DNA from: a bacterium
GTDB taxonomy: Bacteria; Zixibacteria; MSB-5A5; GN15; FEB-12
Assembly (NCBI GenBank): GCA_030619425.1
Contig: JAUXBJ010000202.1
Span: 1 to 5,011, forward strand
Reading direction: 5' to 3'
DNA length: 5,011 nucleotides
The notes under the pieces are model-generated. The model was not told the DNA's origin and did no database searches. It worked only from the letters and a program-made list of their open reading frames with translations. The position numbers were made by a program, and so were the translations under genes. Shown piece after piece: positions 1 through 5,011 of the stretch. Position 1 is the first letter of the stretch. The number at the start of each line of letters is the position of its first letter.

Positions 1-502
1 GTGAGGTGACCACACCGGTGATAGGGGAACGAACCTCGACCAGTTGGGCGGCCGCTTCGAATGATGCCCTGGTGACTTCATACTCGGTGCGGGCGGCGTC
101 GTACTGGGATTCGGAGATAGCTCCCTCTTTGTATAGATACTCCATCTTCTGATGGTTCTTCTCGGCGTTGCGGTACAACGATTCCGCGTTGCGATAATTC
201 GACGTCGGACCACTCTTGTCCAGTTGCAGTATCACCTGTCCCTCAGTAACGTGCGTGCCCTCATGGACCCTCACCTGTTCCACCGCCTCGGCGATTCTGG
301 CATAGATGTCGGCCTGCTTCTCACCCTCAAGCGTCCCCGTGAAACTGCGGGTGATTGTGTGGCTGGAGAGTTGAAGAACGGTTGCCTTAACACGCAGCGC
401 CTTGGGTCCCTGCTGCTCGACGACATCGTTGTTCGCACAGGATACTAACAGTATGACAGCAGCCATTATGAACAACATCCACATTCGTGACATTCTTTGC
501 AT
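1..502 (-). CDS. Efflux periplasmic adaptor (HlyD/AcrA-type membrane fusion lipoprotein), N-terminal part
   Basis: This gene encodes the periplasmic adaptor that links an inner-membrane pump to a TolC-like outer-membrane channel. The first 167 residues are present and the rest lies beyond the left edge. Residues 8-21 are hydrophobic and end in the lipobox LVSC, so Cys22 should be lipidated and anchor the protein to a membrane. A first half-lipoyl segment (about 62-96, with EQVRVHEGTHVTEGQVILQLD) leads into an alpha-helical hairpin (about 101-153). The second half-lipoyl strand then begins with VEVRSPITGVV, the usual order in RND and MacA-type adaptors. The ATG at 502 lies 4 nt after the tolC-like stop. 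A GGGG ribosome-binding core inside the end of that gene precedes it by 10 nt. In-frame ATGs at codons 4 and 7 are less well placed. The gene is co-transcribed with the TolC and TetR genes. The family call is secure; the substrate and whether the pump is RND or ABC are unknown. Confidence 0.92.
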   Translation of the reverse strand, partial: MQRMSRMWMLFIMAAVILLVSCANNDVVEQQGPKALRVKATVLQLSSHTITRSFTGTLEGEKQADIYARIAEAVEQVRVHEGTHVTEGQVILQLDKSGPTSNYRNAESLYRNAEKNHQKMEYLYKEGAISESQYDAARTEYEVTRASFEAAAQLVEVRSPITGVVTS

Positions 503-506
503 CTTA

Positions 507-1877
507 CTATTTCCCCGTAATATCGATTGTGGTCGCCAGCTTGAGACCGGCCAAAGACCGGCGCAATGCGAAGCGCGCCTGAGCCAGCGAGGTGCGGGCG
601 TCGGTCAGCGCCGTCTGGGCCGAGAGCACTTCCAGCAAAGTGCCTTCGCCGGCTTCGTAGCGCAATTCGGCAATCCGCAACCCCTCCTCCGCCTGGGCAA
701 TGGTCTCACTATGAATCTCAACTGTTTTTGTCGTTTGCAGCAACTCGTCATAGGCCTGCTCTACTTCGAGTCGAATCCGGTCCTCAAGCTCCCGTTGATT
801 AAGGAGCGTCTGCCGATGCTCGGCTTTCATCCGCCCCACTTCGCTGCGAGTTATACCACCGTCAAAAATCGGAAAGGACAAGGTTATCCCAGCGGTAAAG
901 GAAGTGGAGGTATTCTTACTGAGGGTGAATTCATCCGATTGTGACTGCCAATCATATCGCGACACGGCGGCCAGACTTGGGAAATACCCGGCCCGAGCAA
1001 CCCGGACAGCCCGGCGCCTCATGTCAACCATCAGATCAGCCTGTCGCATCTCCTGACGTGAGGCCAGCGCGGTATCGACAAGAAACGTAAGGGACGGTAA
1101 ATCACCCAAAGCAGTGTCGTCCGACGGCTCTATCAGCGAGACCGATTGATCGAGTTCCATATCCAGGTAAGACAACAACCGTTTCTCGGAGAGGCGCACC
1201 TCGGATTGAGCCGCTAAGAGTTGCGGGAGAATGTTGGATCGCTCCACCTGCGAGCGCAACAACTCAAAACGCGAAACCATGCCCTGCGAATACAGCTTGG
1301 TAACCACGTCCAGACTGTGCTCGGCCGTCTTAAGAGCCTGTTCTAATACTTCCTGGCGTGCTTTGTCGAAAATGGCTTTGAAAAATAGAAGTTCGCCGGC
1401 GTGCACGGTCGCCGCGGCCACTTGTTCGACGCCTGCCTGGGTGTATTGGTGGTACTGCTTGGCGATTGAGTAGGCCGTAAAAACCTTGCCTCCCTCCCAG
1501 AGCGGCTGACGAAGGGATATCGAAGCTCCGAAGTTATTCTCGAACCCGAATTTCAACTGCTGAACCTCGCCATCCGCCTCGAAAAAGACCGGCGCTATTG
1601 AGAAGTTGCGATTGTAATATCCATGCAGATTGACTTCCGGAAATGCTCCCGCGCGGGCCTTGACGATATCAGAATGCGCCTTGACCACCTCCTCGCCGGC
1701 CGACAGATACTGCCGGTTGGATTCAAGTACGCGCTGTCGCACATCCTGCACCGAGAGTTGCACCTCCTGCGATGCTGCCGGACCAGGTGCCGCCGTGCCG
1801 GCCCCGATCAGGAGCAATAGAGCCAGCCCCCATGGACGGAAAGAGAAGAGCCGTCGGTAGATCGAAACTGAGATCAT
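507..1877 (-). CDS. TolC-family outer-membrane efflux protein
   Basis: This 456-residue protein should be the outer-membrane and periplasmic exit duct of a tripartite efflux system, working as a trimer. Residues 1-36 look like a signal peptide: Arg8/Arg9, a hydrophobic core at about 17-30, and a likely cut after Ala-Ala-Ser36. Two OEP-type repeats follow. The first includes the stretch around KARAGAFPEVNLHGYY. The second begins near GITLSFPIFDGG and closes with the long helix around YEAGEGTLLEVLSAQTALTDA, the hallmark C-terminal part of the family. The length is normal for TolC-like proteins (about 420-490). The ATG overlaps the TGA of the tetR-like gene (ATGA), and a strong AGGGGAAG ribosome-binding site lies just upstream, so translation is probably coupled. 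No Cys lies near the predicted cleavage site, so it is not an OprM-like lipoprotein. The adaptor gene follows after 4 nt. Transported compounds cannot be read from the sequence. Confidence 0.95.
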   Translation of the reverse strand: MISVSIYRRLFSFRPWGLALLLLIGAGTAAPGPAASQEVQLSVQDVRQRVLESNRQYLSAGEEVVKAHSDIVKARAGAFPEVNLHGYYNRNFSIAPVFFEADGEVQQLKFGFENNFGASISLRQPLWEGGKVFTAYSIAKQYHQYTQAGVEQVAAATVHAGELLFFKAIFDKARQEVLEQALKTAEHSLDVVTKLYSQGMVSRFELLRSQVERSNILPQLLAAQSEVRLSEKRLLSYLDMELDQSVSLIEPSDDTALGDLPSLTFLVDTALASRQEMRQADLMVDMRRRAVRVARAGYFPSLAAVSRYDWQSQSDEFTLSKNTSTSFTAGITLSFPIFDGGITRSEVGRMKAEHRQTLLNQRELEDRIRLEVEQAYDELLQTTKTVEIHSETIAQAEEGLRIAELRYEAGEGTLLEVLSAQTALTDARTSLAQARFALRRSLAGLKLATTIDITGK

Positions 1878-2485
1878 TTCTTCCCCTTCCGGACATTGCC
1901 TGCATTCGTTTGCTTGAACAGCGTCTCAAGCAGTTTAATCTGTGCCTCCAGATCAACTTCGCGAGGCGCCAGCATGCGCAAGCCGGACAGTCCGTGAACG
2001 AGAGCGAAAACAAACATGGCCAGGTCGGCAACTTCCTTCGAAGAACACTTGCGACCTGCATCGACATGTTTGCCGAACAGTTCCACCGTCGACCGCATAC
2101 GCTTTCTGATATACCGTCTGATACTCGGCACCCGCCAGGCCTGCGTCCAGATATCGACCAGATCGCCGTATTCGTTGACGTCGCACTTGCAGTGCAGCCT
2201 CAACAGAATGCCGAAATACCGGGCCAGGCTGACGCGTCCGGTGAGCTCGGCTTCGAGGGTGGCGCGGTTTCGGTCCATGATCGATTTGACCAACTCCAGG
2301 AAGATGTCCTCTTTTGATTTGAAATGATGGTAGAGCGCGCCCTTGGTCAGCTTGGCTTTGCGGGCGATCTCTTCAGTCGTCGTTGCGCGAAAGCCCTTTT
2401 TGACAAAGAGCTTACGAGGCGAGGCCAATAACTGGCCGCGCCGTTTTTCCGGCGGCAGCTTGGGGCTTTGTCTTATCTTGTTCAC
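1874..2485 (-). CDS. TetR/AcrR-family transcriptional repressor of the efflux operon
   Basis: This 203-residue protein is a DNA-binding repressor of the TetR family. The N-terminal domain shows the family pattern: a helix with KLFVKKGFRATT, then the helix-turn-helix at about residues 36-57 (TTEEIARKAKLTKGALYHHF), followed by KSKEDIF. The rest is helical and should hold the ligand pocket and dimer interface; it is too variable to name a ligand. The start is GTG: it is the first start codon after an in-frame TGA upstream, and GGAGG at 2501-2497 precedes it by 11 nt. The gene leads the tolC-like and adaptor genes (ATGA overlap with tolC). It sits directly downstream of an inverted-repeat operator, so autorepression of the whole operon is likely. 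One oddity is Ser-Pro at residues 22-23 in the first helix, where small residues such as Ala-Ala are usual. The family call is sure; the control circuit is inferred. Confidence 0.94.
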   Translation of the reverse strand: MNKIRQSPKLPPEKRRGQLLASPRKLFVKKGFRATTTEEIARKAKLTKGALYHHFKSKEDIFLELVKSIMDRNRATLEAELTGRVSLARYFGILLRLHCKCDVNEYGDLVDIWTQAWRVPSIRRYIRKRMRSTVELFGKHVDAGRKCSSKEVADLAMFVFALVHGLSGLRMLAPREVDLEAQIKLLETLFKQTNAGNVRKGKK

Positions 2486-2496
2486 TCTTACGATAA

Positions 2497-2501
2497 CCTC
2501 C
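2497..2501 (-). promoter_or_regulatory. Ribosome-binding site of the tetR-like gene
   Basis: GGAGG on the minus strand lies 11 nt before the GTG at 2485. It supports that GTG as the start, because no ATG is available between the upstream in-frame stop and the conserved domain. The spacing is slightly long. Confidence 0.7.
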
Positions 2502-2529
2502 GTGACACGTCTTCGTCAGTCGTCTGTAC

Positions 2530-2547
2530 ATACCTACCGGTCAGTAT
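2530..2547. promoter_or_regulatory. Likely TetR-family operator (18-bp inverted repeat)
   Basis: The sequence ATACCTACCGGTCAGTAT is an imperfect palindrome with 14 of 18 positions symmetric: ATAC-NN-ACCGGT-NN-GTAT, centred between 2538 and 2539. Length, symmetry and the ACCGGT core are typical of operators bound by TetR-family dimers. It begins a few bases downstream of the predicted -10 of the tetR promoter and covers the expected transcription start. A bound repressor there would block initiation of tetR-tolC-adaptor. That the neighbouring TetR protein is the ligand is inferred from position. Confidence 0.72.
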
Positions 2548-2549
2548 CT

Positions 2550-2577
2550 AAAATAAAGACACCGACTAATCTGTCAA
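2550..2577 (-). promoter_or_regulatory. Predicted sigma70-type promoter of the tetR-tolC-adaptor operon
   Basis: The minus strand has a perfect TTGACA at 2577-2572. After a 16-nt spacer comes TATTTT at 2555-2550, a 4-of-6 match to the -10 consensus. The start of transcription would fall near 2543, inside the inverted repeat, giving a leader of about 58 nt before the GTG. The -35 is strong; the -10 is weak and a shift of a base or two is possible. Confidence 0.6.
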
Positions 2578-2609
2578 TAGATTTCTACGCCGGGGGCTAA
2601 AGAATGTTT

Positions 2610-2623
2610 CCGGAGGCCTCAGG
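2610..2623. repeat. Loopless palindrome just after corA
   Basis: CCGGAGGCCTCAGG is symmetric at 12 of 14 positions around GAGGCCTC and abuts the corA stop codon. It has no loop and no following T-run on the minus strand, so it is not a rho-independent terminator. It could be a protein-binding site or chance. Nothing else marks the end of the corA transcript. Confidence 0.3.
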
Positions 2624-3592
2624 TTAGAGCCATTTTTTCTTGCGAAAGAAGAAGATCAGCCCCAGAACCACGATAGCCATTAAGACCAGCGAAAACAGAT
2701 AGCCGTACTCCCAGTCACGCTCCGGCATGAACTTGAAATTCATCCCCCAGAGGCCGACGAGAAAGGTCGGCGGAATGAACAGCACGGTGAAAATGGTCAA
2801 TATCTTGATAATCTGATTGGTCTTGGTCGACACCGATGAGTAGTAAACCTCCAATGAGGAGTTGAGCGTCTCACGGTGGGAGTCGGCAACATCACTGATC
2901 CGGACCAGGTGATCGTGGATATCAGAGAAGTACAGGGCCGCCTTTTCGCTGACCAGCTTGTAGTGTTGTCGCGACAACTGGCTGACAACTTCTTTCTGTG
3001 GCAGCACGGTACGTTTCAACTGCAGGATATCCCTTCGCAGGGTGAAGATCGATTTGACAGTATCCTCATCCGGTTCACCGAGGACATCGTCCTCTACCTG
3101 ATCGATCTCATACTCAAGAATGTCCAGAGTGGTGTTGTAGTTGTCGACGATGGTGTCAATTACAGCGTGAAACAGAAAGTCGATCCCGCGCATCATCAGT
3201 CGCTCATCGCGTTCCGCGCGACTGTAAAGGTAATCGAAGATGCGGTGATCATCGTAGTGCACCGTTACGAGCGAATTGCGGCTCAGGAACAGGTCGACCT
3301 CGCTGAGTTTGAGACCCTCCTCCCGACCAACATAGTCCACGGCCTGAAAGACCAGAAAGAGATAGCGCTCGTAGTCGTCGAGTTTAGTGCGCGGTTTCTC
3401 GGCGATTACATCCTCAATGGCCAGCGGATGGAACTGGAAATCGTTGGTGAGAACGAATGACTCCTCGTCGGTCGGTTTGCACATATCCACCCACAGCAGG
3501 GCGTCGTCCCTGGCGCACCAGGAGTCGAAATCGCCGATGCCCTTGTAAATCTTGACCCCGGAGTCAGGCAGGTACAGAAAAGACCGAATCAT
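2624..3592 (-). CDS. corA: CorA-family magnesium/cobalt transport protein
   Basis: This 322-residue protein belongs to the CorA family of pentameric inner-membrane channels for Mg2+ (also Co2+ and Ni2+). A large acidic cytoplasmic domain (about 1-255) ends in a long helix leading to two membrane segments at the C-terminus, about 261-281 and 297-316. The signature GMN, the selectivity filter, is at residues 283-285 in WGMNFKFMPE, and the periplasmic loop keeps MPE. The chain ends in a basic KKKWL tail, as in classical CorA proteins. GMNF followed by MPE favours CorA over the zinc exporter ZntB, which differs there. Its ATG overlaps the TGA of the UPF0104 gene (ATGA), with GGAGAAGG just upstream, so the two are translationally coupled. 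The stop lies 138 nt before the tetR-like start with no clear terminator between, so some read-through is possible. The ion specificity is taken from the family. Confidence 0.93.
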   Translation of the reverse strand: MIRSFLYLPDSGVKIYKGIGDFDSWCARDDALLWVDMCKPTDEESFVLTNDFQFHPLAIEDVIAEKPRTKLDDYERYLFLVFQAVDYVGREEGLKLSEVDLFLSRNSLVTVHYDDHRIFDYLYSRAERDERLMMRGIDFLFHAVIDTIVDNYNTTLDILEYEIDQVEDDVLGEPDEDTVKSIFTLRRDILQLKRTVLPQKEVVSQLSRQHYKLVSEKAALYFSDIHDHLVRISDVADSHRETLNSSLEVYYSSVSTKTNQIIKILTIFTVLFIPPTFLVGLWGMNFKFMPERDWEYGYLFSLVLMAIVVLGLIFFFRKKKWL

Positions 3593-4629
3593 ACCTTCTC
3601 CTCATTCTCAATCAGTGTACCGTTCTCGGATACCCGGTCGAGAATCATATCATCCTCATGCTGCAATTTGATCTCCCTGATCGACAGTCTTTCCATGTGC
3701 AGGAACGACAAGCCAAACGCAAACACCGGCAAGAGATCCAGGATATGCAGAGCCACCGCAAACAGCACGGCATCACTGCGGCCGACCGCAAAGGCACTTA
3801 ATGACGTACTCACGGCCACCTCGAAGGTGCCGGCGTTTCCCGGAGTGACCGGAATCATCAAGGTGAGCGTGTTGATGATCATGACCGTTGCCGCCGCTGC
3901 AAATGGCAAGTCAAACCCGAACGCCATAAACATAAAGTATATGGCCAATGTGTGAGCTGTCCACGATACCAGCGAGTAACCAAAAGTACCGAAAAAGTGT
4001 TGGGTGGATCGAAGCGTCTCGATTCCCTTGGCGAATGAACGCATAAACTTCAGCACACCGACGTACAGGCTTGGCCATCGGCTGCGGAGACGGCGACGAC
4101 CGACATCCTCCAGCCATCCCTGGAACTGCAACATCATGTAAAACAGAATCAGCATGGTCACCGTGACTACGGCAATGACTATTCCGGCCGAGCGGTAGCT
4201 GTCGGGAACCACAAAGGCCAGAGATGTAAACAACAGGAAGATCACCAGGCTGAGGGCGTCAAAAAGAACTTCAAGAACAATCGTGGAGAAGACAAAAGTC
4301 TTTCTGAGTCCTTCTTTCCTGGCAAACAGAAAAAGCCGTCCCACCTGCCCGGTCAGGACGGGCATTACGATGTTCAGAACCTGTCCGGCTGAATAGAGAG
4401 CGATAGCTCGAGACGGCTTTATCCTCTTGTGCCGGGACACCATCACCTGCCACCGAAGGGCTCTGAAGATGATGAACAGAAAAGTGCAGACGAGGGCAGG
4501 GACCAGGTATAAGAAGTCTACTCGCTGTGACAAGGCGCGAAGCTCCTCAAGAGAGACATCCTTGACACAGTAGGCAAGCAGAGCGATGGCTATGAGCGTT
4601 CCCCAGAACTGTTTACTCTTCAATAACAT
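3589..4629 (-). CDS. UPF0104/YbhN-like integral membrane protein (lysylphosphatidylglycerol synthase TM-domain family)
   Basis: This 346-residue protein has about eight hydrophobic segments (roughly 9-21, 40-57, 75-95, 112-141, 148-170, 217-240, 244-263 and 283-311) and a charged C-terminal tail of about 35 residues. Family landmarks are FRALRW (55-60), MPVLTGQVGR (89-98) with ARKEGL after it, and PVTPGNAGTFE (260-270). These match the flippase-like membrane domain also found at the N-terminus of MprF. The soluble aminoacyl-transferase part of MprF is absent, so lysyl-lipid synthesis is not predicted. A role in lipid or polyprenyl-linked intermediate movement is possible but unproven. I chose the ATG at 4629. 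A longer in-frame start, TTG at 4689, would add 20 residues, but that TTG is the first half of a TTGACA -35 box and lacks a ribosome-binding site, whereas GGAGA precedes 4629. The stop overlaps the corA start. The family call is good; the function is open. Confidence 0.88.
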   Translation of the reverse strand: MLLKSKQFWGTLIAIALLAYCVKDVSLEELRALSQRVDFLYLVPALVCTFLFIIFRALRWQVMVSRHKRIKPSRAIALYSAGQVLNIVMPVLTGQVGRLFLFARKEGLRKTFVFSTIVLEVLFDALSLVIFLLFTSLAFVVPDSYRSAGIVIAVVTVTMLILFYMMLQFQGWLEDVGRRRLRSRWPSLYVGVLKFMRSFAKGIETLRSTQHFFGTFGYSLVSWTAHTLAIYFMFMAFGFDLPFAAAATVMIINTLTLMIPVTPGNAGTFEVAVSTSLSAFAVGRSDAVLFAVALHILDLLPVFAFGLSFLHMERLSIREIKLQHEDDMILDRVSENGTLIENEEKV

Positions 4630-4639
4630 CAGACTCAAA

Positions 4640-4644
4640 TCTCC
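4640..4644 (-). promoter_or_regulatory. Ribosome-binding site selecting the 4629 start
   Basis: GGAGA on the minus strand (4644-4640) lies 10 nt before the ATG at 4629. No comparable site precedes the alternative TTG at 4689. The spacing resembles that of the tetR-like gene in this window. Confidence 0.6.
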
Positions 4645-4660
4645 GATAAAGTCGGCGAGT

Positions 4661-4689
4661 AAGATAGAACTTGAGGCAAACGGTGTCAA
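4661..4689 (-). promoter_or_regulatory. Predicted sigma70-type promoter of the UPF0104-corA operon
   Basis: The minus strand shows a perfect TTGACA at 4689-4684. An optimal 17-nt spacer follows, then TATCTT at 4666-4661, a 4-of-6 match to TATAAT. Transcription would begin near 4654, giving a leader of about 25 nt before the ATG at 4629 with a GGAGA ribosome-binding site in it. The layout fits only if the protein starts at 4629. Confidence 0.62.
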
Positions 4690-4736
4690 TCAAAGAGTCG
4701 CCGCCACCCCGAACCGAGCAGCCCGGCGGCTCAGTG

Positions 4737-4760
4737 TTGACATTGTGCCAATAGTGTCAA
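4737..4760. repeat. Inverted repeat TTGACA-N12-TGTCAA
   Basis: Perfect 6-bp arms separated by 12 nt lie about 50 bp upstream of the -35 box of the UPF0104-corA promoter. Each arm is itself a -35-like hexamer, but no -10 lies at a suitable distance on either strand. It could be a regulator-binding site or chance; the spacing suits a dimeric protein. Confidence 0.35.
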
Positions 4761-4832
4761 ACCAATGCCCTGTTACCGGGGGGACTGGCGTCCTGTCTCA
4801 GGATCACATTCAGACAATCTTGTTACGTGAGG

Positions 4833-4852
4833 GGCAGATGTCCACATCTGCC
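4833..4852. repeat. Near-perfect 20-bp palindrome
   Basis: GGCAGATGT and ACATCTGCC are perfect 9-bp arms around a central CC. On its own it would be a good cruciform or binding site. It also forms the left arm of the larger symmetric element at 4836-4906. No T-run follows on either strand, so I do not call it a terminator. Confidence 0.75.
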
Positions 4853-4906
4853 GTCCGGTCAAACCGCCTGATCAAGTCGGTCTTGCAGCGGCACATGTGG
4901 ACATAT
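4836..4906. repeat. Imperfect palindromic intergenic element (REP/MITE-like)
   Basis: The 18-nt left arm (4836-4853) matches the reverse complement of 4889-4906 at 16 of 18 positions, both built on ATGTCCACAT. Symmetry continues inward: ACCG-C-C-TGATCA on the left pairs, with one indel, with the reverse complement of TGATCA-A-GTCGGTC on the right. The palindromic TGATCA (4869-4874) sits within half a base of the midpoint. The unit has no coding capacity and looks like a dispersed palindromic repeat or a tiny non-autonomous element. Outer boundaries are uncertain; similarity may extend to about 4831 and 4909. Confidence 0.6.
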
Positions 4907-4922
4907 GACGCCCACCGGTGTT

Positions 4923-4944
4923 GTCATTCCCGCGCAGACGGGAA
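4923..4944. repeat. CCCGC-type dispersed hairpin repeat
   Basis: TTCCCG (4927-4932) and CGGGAA (4939-4944) form a 6-bp stem around a 6-nt loop, preceded by TGTCA. On the minus strand it reads close to the widespread bacterial repeat with CCCGCCTGCGCGGGAATGAC. Here CCCGCC is replaced by CCCGTC. It overlaps the last codons of the transposase tail, which suggests those codons are not ancestral coding sequence. Confidence 0.6.
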
Positions 4945-5011
4945 GATGGATTCACATTTGAAGTGCAACAGTTCCTTCCAAAATACTTCTGCCGGGGTCA
5001 GAAAGTCCAGA
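4924..5011 (-). CDS. IS30-family transposase, C-terminal tail (partial, probably altered at its end)
   Basis: Only the last 28 residues and the stop are in the window; the rest lies beyond the right edge. The reading frame begins LDFLTPAEVFW, which resembles the conserved C-terminal block of IS30-type DDE transposases (RK-x-L-x-x-TP-x-EVF). It then reads KELLHFKCE and runs through SIFPSARE, encoded by the CCCGC hairpin repeat, before a TGA at 4926-4924. A neighbouring frame reads EGTVALQM and stops at 4954-4952. Many IS30 proteins end in a similar VALQT-like tail, so a one-base loss near the TTTT run at the EVFW codons may have moved the end of the protein. The call rests on a short segment, but the TPAEVF block is characteristic. 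Whether the element is intact cannot be seen. Confidence 0.6.
   Translation of the reverse strand, partial: LDFLTPAEVFWKELLHFKCESIFPSARE
4954..5011 (-). mobile_element. Probable terminal part of an IS30-like insertion sequence
   Basis: The end of the transposase frame with ATTTGAAGTGCAACAG (4956-4971) looks like the terminal region of an IS30-like element, where the inverted repeat overlaps or adjoins the end of the transposase gene. The partner inverted repeat and any target duplication lie outside the window, so the exact IS edge is not established. Confidence 0.4.

Larger units (their letters stand above)
4690..4923. other. Gene-free, repeat-rich intergenic stretch
   Basis: I see no reading frame with recognisable protein character here. 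The stretch holds GCCGCC (4700-4705) and GGCGGC (4725-4730) as a possible long-loop hairpin, the TTGACA/TGTCAA inverted repeat at 4737-4760, a short TGTCT/AGACA pair (4794-4798 and 4812-4816), and the palindromic element around 4836-4906. None is followed by a T-run that would make it a terminator. Confidence 0.6.

Noticed and set aside
402..944. A 180-residue plus-strand reading frame
   Set aside because: It is antisense to the TolC-family gene and the adaptor start, has no family resemblance, and its composition is that of a shadow frame.
1772..2317. A 181-residue plus-strand reading frame
   Set aside because: It lies opposite the well-supported TetR gene and the TolC signal peptide and shows no recognisable domain.
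2604..2626. Rho-independent terminator after corA
   Set aside because: The GAGGCCTC palindrome has no loop and no T-run follows on the minus strand, so it does not meet the pattern.
2876..3460. A 194-residue plus-strand reading frame
   Set aside because: It is fully antisense to the soluble domain of CorA. Its smooth composition mirrors the CorA codons, and no ribosome-binding site or motif supports it.
4700..4730. GCCGCC/GGCGGC hairpin as a terminator or riboswitch
   Set aside because: The 19-nt loop is long, there is no T-run, and it lies upstream of the predicted start of transcription, so it would not be in the leader.
4739..4760. Sigma54-type promoter on the minus strand (TTGGCACAATGTCAAC)
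   Set aside because: TGGCAC is present, but the -12 element TTGC at the fixed spacing is missing.
4755..4760. Second -35 box for the UPF0104-corA operon
   Set aside because: TTGACA is present on the minus strand, but at 16-18 nt spacing only poor -10 matches such as ACACTG are found.

Overview
The window comes from a diderm (Gram-negative type) bacterium. It encodes an outer-membrane TolC-family channel with a cleavable signal peptide and a lipoprotein periplasmic adaptor, which only make sense in a two-membrane envelope. Base composition is moderate, slightly above 50% GC by eye. Taxonomy cannot be fixed from this alone. A deltaproteobacterial or FCB-type candidate phylum would fit the gene styles and the intergenic repeats, but that is a guess.

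Every gene I can support lies on the minus strand, so transcription runs from high to low coordinates. From the right: (1) 4924-5011 is the C-terminal tail of an IS30-type transposase cut by the window edge; its last codons run into a dispersed-type CCCGC hairpin repeat. (2) 4690-4923 has no gene but carries several inverted repeats, including a roughly 80-bp imperfect palindromic element. (3) 4629-3589 is a UPF0104/YbhN-like multi-pass membrane protein and 3592-2624 is a CorA-type divalent cation channel. They overlap by ATGA and share a good sigma70-type promoter at 4661-4689. The -35 box of that promoter doubles as a spurious upstream TTG start. (4) 2486-2623 is a 138-bp control region with a perfect TTGACA -35, a weak -10 and an 18-bp inverted repeat ATAC-CT-ACCGGT-CA-GTAT over the expected transcription start. 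(5) 2485-1874 is a TetR-family repressor starting with GTG, 1877-507 is the TolC-family outer-membrane protein (ATGA overlap), and 502-1 is the N-terminal 167 residues of an HlyD/AcrA-like membrane fusion lipoprotein.

The left half therefore reads as a self-regulated tripartite efflux operon, tetR-tolC-adaptor. The inner-membrane pump (RND, or possibly MacB-type ABC) is expected just beyond the left edge. The TetR protein probably represses its own operon through the 2530-2547 operator until an effector binds. The right half is a two-gene membrane operon whose shared role is not known; Mg2+/Co2+ transport is the only well-supported activity there.

I found no RNA gene, CRISPR array or convincing rho-independent terminator. 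No wholly new system is evident. The items most worth a second look are the operator, the start-site correction for the UPF0104 gene, the palindromic element at 4836-4906, and the possible frameshift in the transposase tail.
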